36,795 nucleotides of DNA from NCBI RefSeq assembly GCF_006539685.1, contig NZ_BJNM01000022.1, positions 1-36,795 on the forward strand, given 5' to 3'. Position numbers and translations under genes: made by a program. Positions within the stretch are counted from its first letter, which is position 1. Every line of letters begins with the position of its first letter. This stretch comes from Gluconobacter oxydans. GTDB taxonomy: Bacteria; Pseudomonadota; Alphaproteobacteria; Acetobacterales; Acetobacteraceae. Shown piece by piece: positions 11,607 through 19,209 of the stretch. The notes beneath the pieces are model-generated. The model saw only the letters and a program-made list of their open reading frames with translations, was not told the DNA's origin and did no database searches.

Positions 11607-12533
11607 TCAATAGCCGCGTCCGGTATCGATGACGCCGGTCATGGGTTCACCGGCTTCATAGCGCCGCAGATTGGCCAGAACGGCCTCGGCTGCGGTGTCC
11701 GACTGGGCGGCACTGGCGATATGCGGGGTCAGGAAAATGCGCGGATGATCCCAGAACGGATGTTCGGGCGGCAGCGGTTCGGGTGTGGCGACATCGAGGA
11801 CGGCCTGTGAAAGCTGGCCGGTGTCGAGGGCGGGAATCAGATCGTCCTGCACCAGATGACCACCGCGGCCACAGTTGATGAGACAGGCGCCTTTGGGCAG
11901 TTTTTCAAACAGACTGCGATTGAGGATGCCGCGCGTGGCGTCCGTCAGCGGGACGAGGCAGACGAGAATGTCGGTCTCCGCCAGAAAGGCATCCAGCTCC
12001 CCTACCCCGGCAAAGGACTTTACACCCGGAACCTCACGACGACTGCGGCTCCAGCCCCGGCATTCGTAGCCAAAGGAGACGAGCTTCTCCAGAACGGGAC
12101 TCCCTAGCTCTCCCATACCCATGAGGCCGACGCGATAGAGTTTCGCCGGACGGTTATGCGAGCCATCCCAGATATGTTCGCGCTGCTGGCGGGCATAGCG
12201 GAACATGTCGCGATGAAAAGAGAGCACGGCCCACAGGACATATTCGATCATGCCCTCCACCAGACTGCTCTCCACCATCCGGATGATCTGCACGCCCGGC
12301 GGCACATTGGCGAGATTGAGCTGGTCGATCCCCGCACCCAGCGAAAACAGGACTTCGAGATTGGGAAAAAGCGTGGCGAGATCGTCCGGTGTCTTCCAGG
12401 CCGCGAGATAGCGGACATCCTCTTTCGGGCCGGTTTCCGGCCAGATATGAAACGGGATGTCGGGACGGCCCTTCGCGAACTTCTCGCCCCAGACCTTCGC
12501 GCGTTCGGGCGTATGATGGAAGACGATCGACAT
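11607..12533 (-). CDS. ghrA: NAD(P)-dependent glyoxylate/hydroxypyruvate reductase A-type dehydrogenase
   Basis: This 308-residue protein (ATG at 12533) belongs to the D-isomer-specific 2-hydroxyacid dehydrogenases, closest in pattern to GhrA, which reduces glyoxylate to glycolate and hydroxypyruvate to glycerate in the cytoplasm. The nucleotide-binding GxGxxG is G139-M-G141-E-L-G144. The catalytic triad is R223 (INCGRGG), E252 (TPEPLPPEHPFW) and H271 (LTPHIAS). The frame extends upstream to 12596, but those residues are arginine-rich and unlike the family. The nearby ureidoglycine-glyoxylate aminotransferase also acts on glyoxylate, so a link through glyoxylate balance is possible. Substrate preference is inferred. 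Confidence 0.85.
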   Translation of the reverse strand: MSIVFHHTPERAKVWGEKFAKGRPDIPFHIWPETGPKEDVRYLAAWKTPDDLATLFPNLEVLFSLGAGIDQLNLANVPPGVQIIRMVESSLVEGMIEYVLWAVLSFHRDMFRYARQQREHIWDGSHNRPAKLYRVGLMGMGELGSPVLEKLVSFGYECRGWSRSRREVPGVKSFAGVGELDAFLAETDILVCLVPLTDATRGILNRSLFEKLPKGACLINCGRGGHLVQDDLIPALDTGQLSQAVLDVATPEPLPPEHPFWDHPRIFLTPHIASAAQSDTAAEAVLANLRRYEAGEPMTGVIDTGRGY

Positions 12534-12630
12534 TCTGCGTGCTCTCCAGCCGGAAATATGTGCCGGAATGCTCGCGCCACGGGGAGTTCGGATCAACCCC
12601 GCACACCTGTTTGTGTATGGCGAACTGTCG

Positions 12631-12655
12631 GGAACGCAGGCCGGGTTCGGACGTA
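12631..12655 (+). promoter_or_regulatory. Candidate EcfG-type general stress promoter
   Basis: GGAAC (12631-12635), a 16-base spacer and CGTA (12652-12655) closely match the alphaproteobacterial EcfG consensus (GGAAC-N16/17-CGTT). The site is 35 bases upstream of a small gene whose homologues look like stress proteins. Whether this organism has EcfG is not visible here. Confidence 0.5.
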
Positions 12656-12689
12656 GAGGGGACTGGATCTCATACAGGAGGGCAGGATC

Positions 12690-12878
12690 ATGCCTCGTGG
12701 AGACAAGTCAGCCTATACGGACAAGCAGAAGCGTCAGGCGGAGCATATCGAGGAAGGCTACGAAAAGCGTGGCGTCTCCGACAAGGAAGCCGAGCGCCGA
12801 GCCTGGGCCACCGTCAATAAGGAAGACGGTGGCGGGAAGAAAAGCGGATCGGGCCGGAAAAACCATTCCTCGAAATAG
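12690..12878 (+). CDS. Small conserved hydrophilic protein, possibly stress-related
   Basis: This 62-residue protein is very hydrophilic and lysine-rich. It has the MPRGDKSAYTDKQKRQAEHI start and KRGVSDKEAERRAWATVNK core of a widely conserved family often labelled 'plasmid stabilisation protein' without experimental support. The C-terminus is Gly/Lys/Ser-rich and probably disordered. A strong Shine-Dalgarno sequence (AGGAGG) lies about nine bases before the ATG. It is monocistronic, divergent from ghrA and convergent with the aminotransferase. The upstream EcfG-like promoter suggests induction under general stress; no molecular function can be assigned. Confidence 0.8.
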   Translation: MPRGDKSAYTDKQKRQAEHIEEGYEKRGVSDKEAERRAWATVNKEDGGGKKSGSGRKNHSSK

Positions 12879-12900
12879 ATTTCCGACCCTGCAGGTCTGA

Positions 12901-14133
12901 TCAGACAGCATCCCAGGCGGCACGGGCGGCATCCACGCCTGCGCCGCGGTTGAGTTTTACACCCTCGCCAGCCAGAACGGAATCGAAGGCTGCGAGCGTG
13001 AGTAGGACCTTGTCCTTGCGGGCATTGATACCCATTGCCCCGATACGCCAGATCTTTCCGGTCAACGGACCGAAGGACGAGACGATCTCGATCCCGAAAT
13101 CGTCGCGCATGAGCTGGCGGATACGGGCATTGTCCACGCCTTCCGGCACCCAGACGCCTGTGACATTGCTCATGCGCGTGGCATCGTCACCGTAAACCTT
13201 CAGGCCCATGGCGCGCAGCCCGGCGACCATGGCGCGCCCTGCTCTCACATGGCGGGCAACGCGGGCTTCCACACCTTCTTCCACAACCAGACGCGCCGTC
13301 TCACGGGCGGCGTAGAGCATGGACGTGGCTTCGGTGTGATGGTTCATCCGCGCCGGGGACCAGTAATTCATCAGCATCGCCAGGTCGAAATAGTTCGACT
13401 GGATGACCGGGCCGTCGCCCTGGGCCTGGCCGGTGGCAATGCCAGCTTCATCATGGCGACGCTTGAGAATGGCGGCAACGGCGCGTTCGGACAGCGTGAT
13501 CGGCGCGGAGCCCGGAGGGCCATTCAGGCATTTCTGAAGACCGGCCGTCGCGACGTCGATGTTCCAGGCGTCGGTCTCGAACGTCATGCCACCGAGCGTG
13601 GCCGTGGCATCCACATAGAACAGCACGTCATGTTTGCGGCAGATGCGGCCGATCTCTTCGAGCGGCTGGGCCGTCGTGGTGGACGTGTCACCATGAACAC
13701 AGGCGACCAGACCGGGCTTGTGCTCGATAATAGCAGCTTCGATAGCAGCCGGATCGACGACCTGCCCCCATTCGACGTCCACCGTGCAGGGAATACCGCC
13801 GCAGCGATGAACGATCTCCGTCAGCAGCAGACCGAAACGGCCAAAGCGCGGAATGACGACCTTCATGCCCGGCGAAACCAGCGACACCAGAGCGGCCTCA
13901 ATGGCCGAACGGGCCGAGCCGTTCACCAGCAGCGTCCAGTGGTTCTTCGTGCGAAAGACCTCACGGTACAGGGCCATGACCTCGTCCATATAGGCGGTCA
14001 TTTCCGGGTCCATCTGGCCGATTACGTCATAGGACATGGCGCGGAGGATGCGCGGGTGGACGTTGGTCGGCCCGGCCCCCATCAGCAGACGGGACGGCGG
14101 ATCGAGCTGGGCGAAAGTTGCGGGATGGGTCAT
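12901..14133 (-). CDS. pucG: (S)-ureidoglycine-glyoxylate aminotransferase
   Basis: This 410-residue class V aminotransferase is PLP-dependent. The family resembles alanine-glyoxylate aminotransferases, and the PucG/HpxJ branch converts ureidoglycine plus glyoxylate to oxalurate plus glycine. The PLP lysine is K201 (TAGLQKCLNGPPGSAP), with the cofactor aspartate D175 (FYVDATATLGG). GAGPTNVHPRIL is at residues 19-30, and SYDVIGQMDPEM contains Q40 where PucG has a substrate-specific glutamine. Its start overlaps the allantoate amidohydrolase stop by four bases (ATGA), which strongly supports the ureide role over a generic serine- or alanine-glyoxylate aminotransferase. The Klebsiella name would be hpxJ. 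Confidence 0.85.
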   Translation of the reverse strand: MTHPATFAQLDPPSRLLMGAGPTNVHPRILRAMSYDVIGQMDPEMTAYMDEVMALYREVFRTKNHWTLLVNGSARSAIEAALVSLVSPGMKVVIPRFGRFGLLLTEIVHRCGGIPCTVDVEWGQVVDPAAIEAAIIEHKPGLVACVHGDTSTTTAQPLEEIGRICRKHDVLFYVDATATLGGMTFETDAWNIDVATAGLQKCLNGPPGSAPITLSERAVAAILKRRHDEAGIATGQAQGDGPVIQSNYFDLAMLMNYWSPARMNHHTEATSMLYAARETARLVVEEGVEARVARHVRAGRAMVAGLRAMGLKVYGDDATRMSNVTGVWVPEGVDNARIRQLMRDDFGIEIVSSFGPLTGKIWRIGAMGINARKDKVLLTLAAFDSVLAGEGVKLNRGAGVDAARAAWDAV

Positions 14134-15365
14134 GACTGGAACTCCTTGACGAAGGCAAGCAGCGCGCGATGGGCGAGATCGACGTCTCCCACGCGGACGG
14201 TTTCATCGGGATGATGGCTCAGGCCGCCGGGGCTGCGGATGAACAGCATTCCCATCGGGCACAGATCGACCATGGTCATGGCGTCGTGACCGGCGCCGCT
14301 CAGAAGGCGCTGGGCCGGGCGGCCGGTGACGCTCGTAACGGCCCGCGCCAGACCTTCCACCAGTTCAGGTGCACAGGCCGCGGCAGGCAGATACTGGGGT
14401 GTGTCGAACGTGATCCGCAGACCGCGCCGGTCAGCGATGGCACGCAGATCGGTGCGGATGGCATCGGCCATGGCATCGCGGGCTTCGTTGGTTTCGGCCC
14501 GCATGTCGAGCGAGAAGCGGACTTCGCCGGGAATGACATTCGACGTGTTTGGCGTGACGTCGATCTGACCAACCGTAGCGACCTGCGTGCCCCCCCCTGA
14601 GGCACCATTGCGCTCGACCGCCAAGATCATTTCGGCCGCTGCGGCCAAGGCGTCCTGACGCATGGTCATGGGAGTCGTGCCCGCATGGTCGGACTGGCCG
14701 GTGACGGTAACGCGTTGGCGGGTCTGGGCGGCGATGGCCGTGACGACGCCGATTTCGCCATCCGCGCTTTCAATCGCGGGGCCCTGCTCGATATGGGGTT
14801 CGATATAGGCAACCAGTTCGGCGGGGTGACGGGCAACTTCGGTCAGACGGGCGGGATCGAGGCCGTAACGGATCATGGCGTCGGCCATGGTTATCCCGGA
14901 CGCATCCGTCATGTTTTCGGGAATGGACTCGATCAACCCGGCCATGGCGCGGGAGCAGACCATGGGAGCCGCAAAACGCGAGCCTTCCTCATCCCCGAAG
15001 CCCATGACTTCGATGGCGAATGGCAGGCGCGTGCCTTCTTCATTCAGGGCAGAAACAAGCTCGATTCCCAGCATGACGCCCAGATTCCCGTCAAAGGCCC
15101 CGCCATTGCGGACGGTATCAAGATGGGAGCCGATCATCAGCGCCGGAGCGCCGGGCGTCAGGCCTTCATAGCGCCCGATCAGGCTCCCGGCCGCGTCCAG
15201 ACGGGTGGTCAGACCGGCTTCTTCCATCCATTGCGCGACCTGTGTGAGGGTACGCTGGTAGGCAGGACCAAGCCAGAAGCGGAACAGACTGCCCGGTGTC
15301 TCGCTGAACGGGACATCCGCGAGAATACGGCACCGCTCGACGGCGCGGGCTCCGTGGGCTGTCAT
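14130..15365 (-). CDS. hpxK: Allantoate amidohydrolase (M20 family)
   Basis: This 411-residue zinc/manganese hydrolase belongs to the M20 group that contains allantoate amidohydrolase, N-carbamoyl-L-amino-acid hydrolase and beta-ureidopropionase. Metal ligands are visible at H81 (MIGSHLDTV), D92 (FDGNLGV) and E126/E127 (GFGDEEGSRF), with a late histidine in GAGHDAMTMVDLCP. The ATG at 15365 is chosen because AGGAG lies five bases upstream; the frame is open to 15413. In this context the reaction is allantoate to ureidoglycine, ammonia and CO2, feeding the overlapping aminotransferase. Without the neighbours, a carbamoyl-amino-acid hydrolase would be equally possible. It is divergent from the LysR gene and probably controlled by it. 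Confidence 0.85.
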   Translation of the reverse strand: MTAHGARAVERCRILADVPFSETPGSLFRFWLGPAYQRTLTQVAQWMEEAGLTTRLDAAGSLIGRYEGLTPGAPALMIGSHLDTVRNGGAFDGNLGVMLGIELVSALNEEGTRLPFAIEVMGFGDEEGSRFAAPMVCSRAMAGLIESIPENMTDASGITMADAMIRYGLDPARLTEVARHPAELVAYIEPHIEQGPAIESADGEIGVVTAIAAQTRQRVTVTGQSDHAGTTPMTMRQDALAAAAEMILAVERNGASGGGTQVATVGQIDVTPNTSNVIPGEVRFSLDMRAETNEARDAMADAIRTDLRAIADRRGLRITFDTPQYLPAAACAPELVEGLARAVTSVTGRPAQRLLSGAGHDAMTMVDLCPMGMLFIRSPGGLSHHPDETVRVGDVDLAHRALLAFVKEFQS

Positions 15366-15444
15366 GGGGGCTCCTGTCCGGGAGGTATCAAGGAAGGGAA
15401 ACTTTGCGCTCATAACGGAGTCAGATCAAGTTGACCTGCCAATA

Positions 15445-15462
15445 AATATGGTACCACATATT
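15445..15462. promoter_or_regulatory. Candidate LysR operator between hpxK and the regulator gene
   Basis: AATATG-N6-CATATT is a perfect 6+6 dyad with a KpnI-like GGTACC in its centre. It lies in the roughly 100-base divergent region, just before the likely regulator start. The position and dyad symmetry fit a LysR-type binding site, which would control both hpxK-pucG and the regulator itself. TTGACC at 15431 could be a plus-strand -35, but no good -10 is visible. Confidence 0.5.
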
Positions 15463-15465
15463 GGC

Positions 15466-16350
15466 ATGAAAGATCAGATGCATCTCGATCCGTTCCATCT
15501 GCAATCTTTTCTGGCGGTCGCGGAAACGCTGCACTTCACATCCGCCGCACAGAGCCAGGGGGTGAGCCAGTCCACCATCAGCCAGCATGTCAGCCGGCTG
15601 GAGGAGCAGCTTGGCACGCGCCTTCTGGCCCGCAGCACCAAGAGCGTCCGGCTGACGGAAGATGGCACGGCGCTGATCGGTCTGGCCCGGCAGCTTCTTC
15701 AGTGCGAGGACAGCATTCTCTCCCGTTTCCGTCAGGAAACGCCCCGGGGAACCATCCGGCTGGGTGTGACGGAAGACCTGCTTCTGACGCGGTTTCCCGA
15801 AATTCTGGGAACATTCCGCGCCTCGCATCCGTCGCTTCAGATCACCATGACGGTCGGTCTGTCAGCATATCTGGCCCCGCTTCTGGATCAGGGGGAGCTG
15901 GACGTCTGGTGCGGAATGCGACGCACGACGGAGACGCGTGGCCAGAAGCTGTGGACCGAGGACATGCGCTGGTACGCACCTGCGGGGACGGAATTTCCGG
16001 CAGAGCAGTCCATTCCGCTCGTGACATTCCCCGATGACAGCGTCACACGGCGCCTGGCGATCGAAACGCTCAACAAGGCCGGGCGGGCCTGGCATCTGGC
16101 CTTTACCAGCGGCAGTCTTGGCGCGCTTCTGGCCGCTGTGCGCGCCGGCTATGGCGTGACGCCGCAGCCGGCTTTCCTGCGCAATGTGGAGCACCTGTCG
16201 CATTGTGCTCCGGGACTGCTGCCGGAAATGCCGCAGGTGGAGTTCATCGCCTCCACCCGTCATCAGACCGCGCAGGGCCCGGAAGAGCTGCTCATCCGGA
16301 CGCTGTGCGCCCATATTCCACGCCTGCAACCCGATCTTCTGCCCCTGTAA
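15466..16350 (+). CDS. LysR-family transcriptional regulator of the ureide/oxamate cluster
   Basis: A LysR regulator of 294 residues from the ATG at 15466; the ATG at 15478 (290 residues) is equally plausible and neither has a strong ribosome site. The winged helix-turn-helix occupies about residues 8-65 (FHLQSFLAVAETLHFTSAAQ, SQSTISQHVSRLEEQLGTRL, LARSTKSVRLTEDGTAL). The rest is the periplasmic-binding-fold effector domain beginning at GTIRLGVTEDLLL. The frame extends to 15364, but that would put the operator-like dyad inside the coding sequence. It lies between hpxK (divergent) and hpxW (13 bases downstream, same strand), so it probably senses a pathway intermediate. The effector is unknown. 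Confidence 0.88.
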   Translation: MKDQMHLDPFHLQSFLAVAETLHFTSAAQSQGVSQSTISQHVSRLEEQLGTRLLARSTKSVRLTEDGTALIGLARQLLQCEDSILSRFRQETPRGTIRLGVTEDLLLTRFPEILGTFRASHPSLQITMTVGLSAYLAPLLDQGELDVWCGMRRTTETRGQKLWTEDMRWYAPAGTEFPAEQSIPLVTFPDDSVTRRLAIETLNKAGRAWHLAFTSGSLGALLAAVRAGYGVTPQPAFLRNVEHLSHCAPGLLPEMPQVEFIASTRHQTAQGPEELLIRTLCAHIPRLQPDLLPL

Positions 16351-16363
16351 GGACCCCTCCGTC

Positions 16364-17956
16364 ATGCTGACTCCCAATGCCTTAGGTGGAATGGTTACGT
16401 CTCCGCATCATCTCGCCAGTCAGGCGGGGCTGGATGTTCTGCGCGAGGGAGGAACGGCGATCGAGGCAGTCGTGGCTGCGGCCTCCACGCTGGCTGTGGT
16501 TTATCCGCACATGACCGGGCTGGGCGGCGATGCGTTCTGGCTGATCTGCTACCCCGACGGGCGCACCGTGGCCATCGACGCCTGCGGAGCACTGGCCATG
16601 GGAGCAGAACACGCGCTCTATGCCGAGGCCGGACACACCACCATTCCCTGGCGCGGCGGTCTGGCGGCCAATACTGTGGCGGGAACGGTCTCGGGCTGGG
16701 AAACGGCACTGGAACTGAGCAGCGAGATCCGCGACCCGCTCCCACTGGACCGGCTGCTACGCGATGCCATTCATTATGCCGAACATGGGCGTGTGGTCTC
16801 CGAAAGCGAAGGAGCACTTCTGGCACAGAAACAGCCGGAACTCATGTCGGATCCGACATTGGCGCACATCTGTTTTCCAGAAGGCAAACCCTGGACAGCG
16901 GGCAGCATCCGCAAATCGCCCGAACTGGCCCAGACGCTGAGGATGCTGAACCGGGACGGGTTGCGCAGTTTCTATAACGGGCCGCTGGCGCGCAGTCTGG
17001 CCGCTGATCTGGCCGCGGCAGGCAGTCCAGTCCGGTCTCTGGATCTTCTGGCGCATCGGGCGGAGGTCAAAGAACCTCTGCATGTGCAGACCAGCGACGG
17101 CTTTCTTTACAATACCGCCCCTCCCACGCAGGGTGTGGCCTCGCTTCTGATCCTGGCCCTGTCGGATCATCTGAGCCGTGCAGACGGGCCGGAGAGCTTT
17201 GCCCACGTGCATGGTCTGGTCGAAGCCACCAAACAGGCGTTTCTCTATCGCAACCGCCATACGGATGGCAGCGAACACTCCGAGGCACTGGCCCGGGAAC
17301 TGCTGGCCGATCCGGCCCGGCTGGAAGCGATGGCGTCCCGCATTTCCATGACCCACGCCATGCCCTGGACCGAGAAAACGCAATGGGGCGACACGACCTG
17401 GATGGGTGCGATCGACCGCAATGGCGTCGCGGTCAGCATGATCCAGAGCCTGTATTTCGAGTTCGGCTCCGGCGTAATGCTGCCGCAGAGCGGGCTGTTC
17501 TGGCAGAATCGGGGATCGTCCTTCCGGCTGGCCCATTCGGGCTGGAACATCCTGCGCCCCGGGGCCAAGCCGTTCCATACGCTTAACCCGGCTGCCGCAC
17601 GCCTGCGGGACGGCCGCACGATGGTCTATGGCACCATGGGCGGCGAAGGCCAGCCCCAGACGCAGGCCGCAATCTTCAGCCGTCACGTCCGCTATGGCGT
17701 GCCGCTTCAGGAGGCCATCTGCCGTCCGCGCTGGCTGCTCGGGCGGACCTGGGGAAACGAGAGCCTGTCGCTCAAGGTGGAGCCGGGATTCAGTCCGGAC
17801 GTCATGTCGCGGCTTGAAGCAGCCGGGCATACGGTCGAAGCACTCCCCGAACAGTCCATTATCATGGGTCACGCCGGCGCGCTGATCCGCCACGAAAACG
17901 GGCGGCTCGAAGGTGCCACCGATCCTCGCAGTGACGGGGCCGTTGCCGCGTGGTGA
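16364..17956 (+). CDS. hpxW: Oxamate amidohydrolase HpxW-like (gamma-glutamyltransferase superfamily)
   Basis: This 530-residue Ntn-hydrolase belongs to the gamma-glutamyltransferase fold. It has no signal peptide, unlike periplasmic GGT, and fits the HpxW subgroup that hydrolyses oxamate to oxalate and ammonia. The N-terminal GGMVTSPHHLASQAGLDVL and GLGGDAFWLI are conserved GGT-fold motifs. The likely self-processing nucleophile is T344 in WGDTTWMGAIDRNG, followed by FGSGVMLPQSGLFWQNRG. Cleavage there would give roughly 343- and 187-residue chains. The ATG at 16364 follows AAGGA. It is just downstream of the LysR gene and overlaps the symporter start. A generic gamma-glutamyltransferase is the alternative, but the flanking allantoate and AtzE/G-like genes favour HpxW. 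Confidence 0.82.
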   Translation: MLTPNALGGMVTSPHHLASQAGLDVLREGGTAIEAVVAAASTLAVVYPHMTGLGGDAFWLICYPDGRTVAIDACGALAMGAEHALYAEAGHTTIPWRGGLAANTVAGTVSGWETALELSSEIRDPLPLDRLLRDAIHYAEHGRVVSESEGALLAQKQPELMSDPTLAHICFPEGKPWTAGSIRKSPELAQTLRMLNRDGLRSFYNGPLARSLAADLAAAGSPVRSLDLLAHRAEVKEPLHVQTSDGFLYNTAPPTQGVASLLILALSDHLSRADGPESFAHVHGLVEATKQAFLYRNRHTDGSEHSEALARELLADPARLEAMASRISMTHAMPWTEKTQWGDTTWMGAIDRNGVAVSMIQSLYFEFGSGVMLPQSGLFWQNRGSSFRLAHSGWNILRPGAKPFHTLNPAAARLRDGRTMVYGTMGGEGQPQTQAAIFSRHVRYGVPLQEAICRPRWLLGRTWGNESLSLKVEPGFSPDVMSRLEAAGHTVEALPEQSIIMGHAGALIRHENGRLEGATDPRSDGAVAAW

Positions 17957-19209
17957 GAGCTCTGGCCGGAAACCTGTTCGCGCAGGTTGTACTGGCGACG
18001 GTGCTCGGGCTTGGGAGCGGACTGTTCTTCCCAGCCCTCGCGGATGATGTGGGATGGATGACGGCGCTGTTCATGCGCCTCATCATCATGGCGGTCGGGC
18101 CGCTGCTGTTCTGTATCGTAACGCTCGGAATCCTCGGGGCCGGATCACTGAAAACGGTCGGGCGGCTCGGGGGACAGGCCCTGCTCTATTTCGAGATCAT
18201 GACGACGCTCGCGCTCGGCGTAGCAGTTCTGGTGGCGATGGGGCTCGGGATCGGCCGGGGCGTCGGATTCATGCCAACGGCCGAGGATGCGCGGATGATC
18301 GCATCCTATGGCGACCATGCACAGAACCTGCGGGCCGGAGGCATCAGCGGATTTCTGCTCTCGCTCGTGCCACGCACCCCAGCGGAAGCCTTCGCACAGG
18401 GGAACGTCCTCCAGATTCTGGTCTTCGCAATTTTTGCCGGGTGCTGCCTGAATGGCATGGGTGAGCGAGGCGCGCCTCTGGTCCGGCTGATCGAAAGCGT
18501 CTCCGAACTGTTTTCGCGCATGATGGGTGTCATCATCCGCGTGGCCCCTCTGGGCGTGTTCGGCGCGATGGTGACGACAACGGCGCGTTACGGGCTGGAG
18601 ACCATCGGGCATCTGGCCGGATTTACAGCGCTGTATTTCCTGTTGGTAGGTCTCTTTATCATTGGTGCGCTGGGCGGGGGCCTACGGCTTGCAGGGGTCA
18701 GTCCGCTGCGGTTTGCGCGTTATTTCCGCGAAGAACTGCTGATCGTCGCCACGACCACGGCATCGGACGCGGTTCTGCCCAGCCTGATGACCAAACTCGA
18801 AAAACTCGGGGTGGAACGTCAGGTCGTAGGAATCGTAGTCCCGGCCGGGTATTCGCTCAATCTGGATGCGCTGTCGATCTATCTGGGACTGGCGGTCATC
18901 TTTCTGGCCAACGCCACCGGAACGCATCTGACAGTCTGGCAAATCGCGACCCTTTTGGTGACGGCCCTCGTCACGTCCAAAGGCGCGCACGGAATTCCGG
19001 GTTTTGCGATCGTCATTCTGGCCGCAACGCTGGCAAGCGTGCCGTCCATCCCGCCCGCAAGTCTGGTAATGCTTCTGGCCGTGGACTGGTTTGCGGGGAT
19101 CGCGCGGGCCGTGGGCAACTTCGCGGGCAACTGCGTCGCCCCGGTTCTGATTGCCGCATGGGAAAAGCGCCTCGACCACACGAAAATGGCCGAGGCGCTG
19201 GGACGTTAA
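17953..19209 (+). CDS. Dicarboxylate/amino acid:cation symporter (DAACS family)
   Basis: This 418-residue membrane protein has about eight hydrophobic helices and the DAACS/GltP-DctA fold. SLVPRTPAEAFAQGNVLQIL occurs near residue 135. A serine/threonine-rich re-entrant segment (ATTTASDAVLPSLMTKLEKL) lies at about 255-275, followed by VPAGYSLNLDALSIYLGLAVIF and the C-terminal hairpin TSKGAHGIPGFAIVIL. Translation probably starts at GTG 17953 (GTGA overlap with the hpxW stop); GTG 17950 is also possible. Coupling to hpxW suggests it carries oxamate, oxalurate or a related carboxylate, or expels oxalate. That substrate is an inference from position only. Confidence 0.85.
   Translation: MRALAGNLFAQVVLATVLGLGSGLFFPALADDVGWMTALFMRLIIMAVGPLLFCIVTLGILGAGSLKTVGRLGGQALLYFEIMTTLALGVAVLVAMGLGIGRGVGFMPTAEDARMIASYGDHAQNLRAGGISGFLLSLVPRTPAEAFAQGNVLQILVFAIFAGCCLNGMGERGAPLVRLIESVSELFSRMMGVIIRVAPLGVFGAMVTTTARYGLETIGHLAGFTALYFLLVGLFIIGALGGGLRLAGVSPLRFARYFREELLIVATTTASDAVLPSLMTKLEKLGVERQVVGIVVPAGYSLNLDALSIYLGLAVIFLANATGTHLTVWQIATLLVTALVTSKGAHGIPGFAIVILAATLASVPSIPPASLVMLLAVDWFAGIARAVGNFAGNCVAPVLIAAWEKRLDHTKMAEALGR

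Noticed and set aside
12901-14133. Serine-glyoxylate or alanine-glyoxylate aminotransferase
   Set aside because: Possible from the fold alone, but the ATGA overlap with allantoate amidohydrolase and the GQMDPEM glutamine favour ureidoglycine-glyoxylate aminotransferase.
16364-17956. Ordinary periplasmic gamma-glutamyltransferase of glutathione metabolism
   Set aside because: No signal peptide, and the flanking ureide genes, fit the cytoplasmic HpxW type better.
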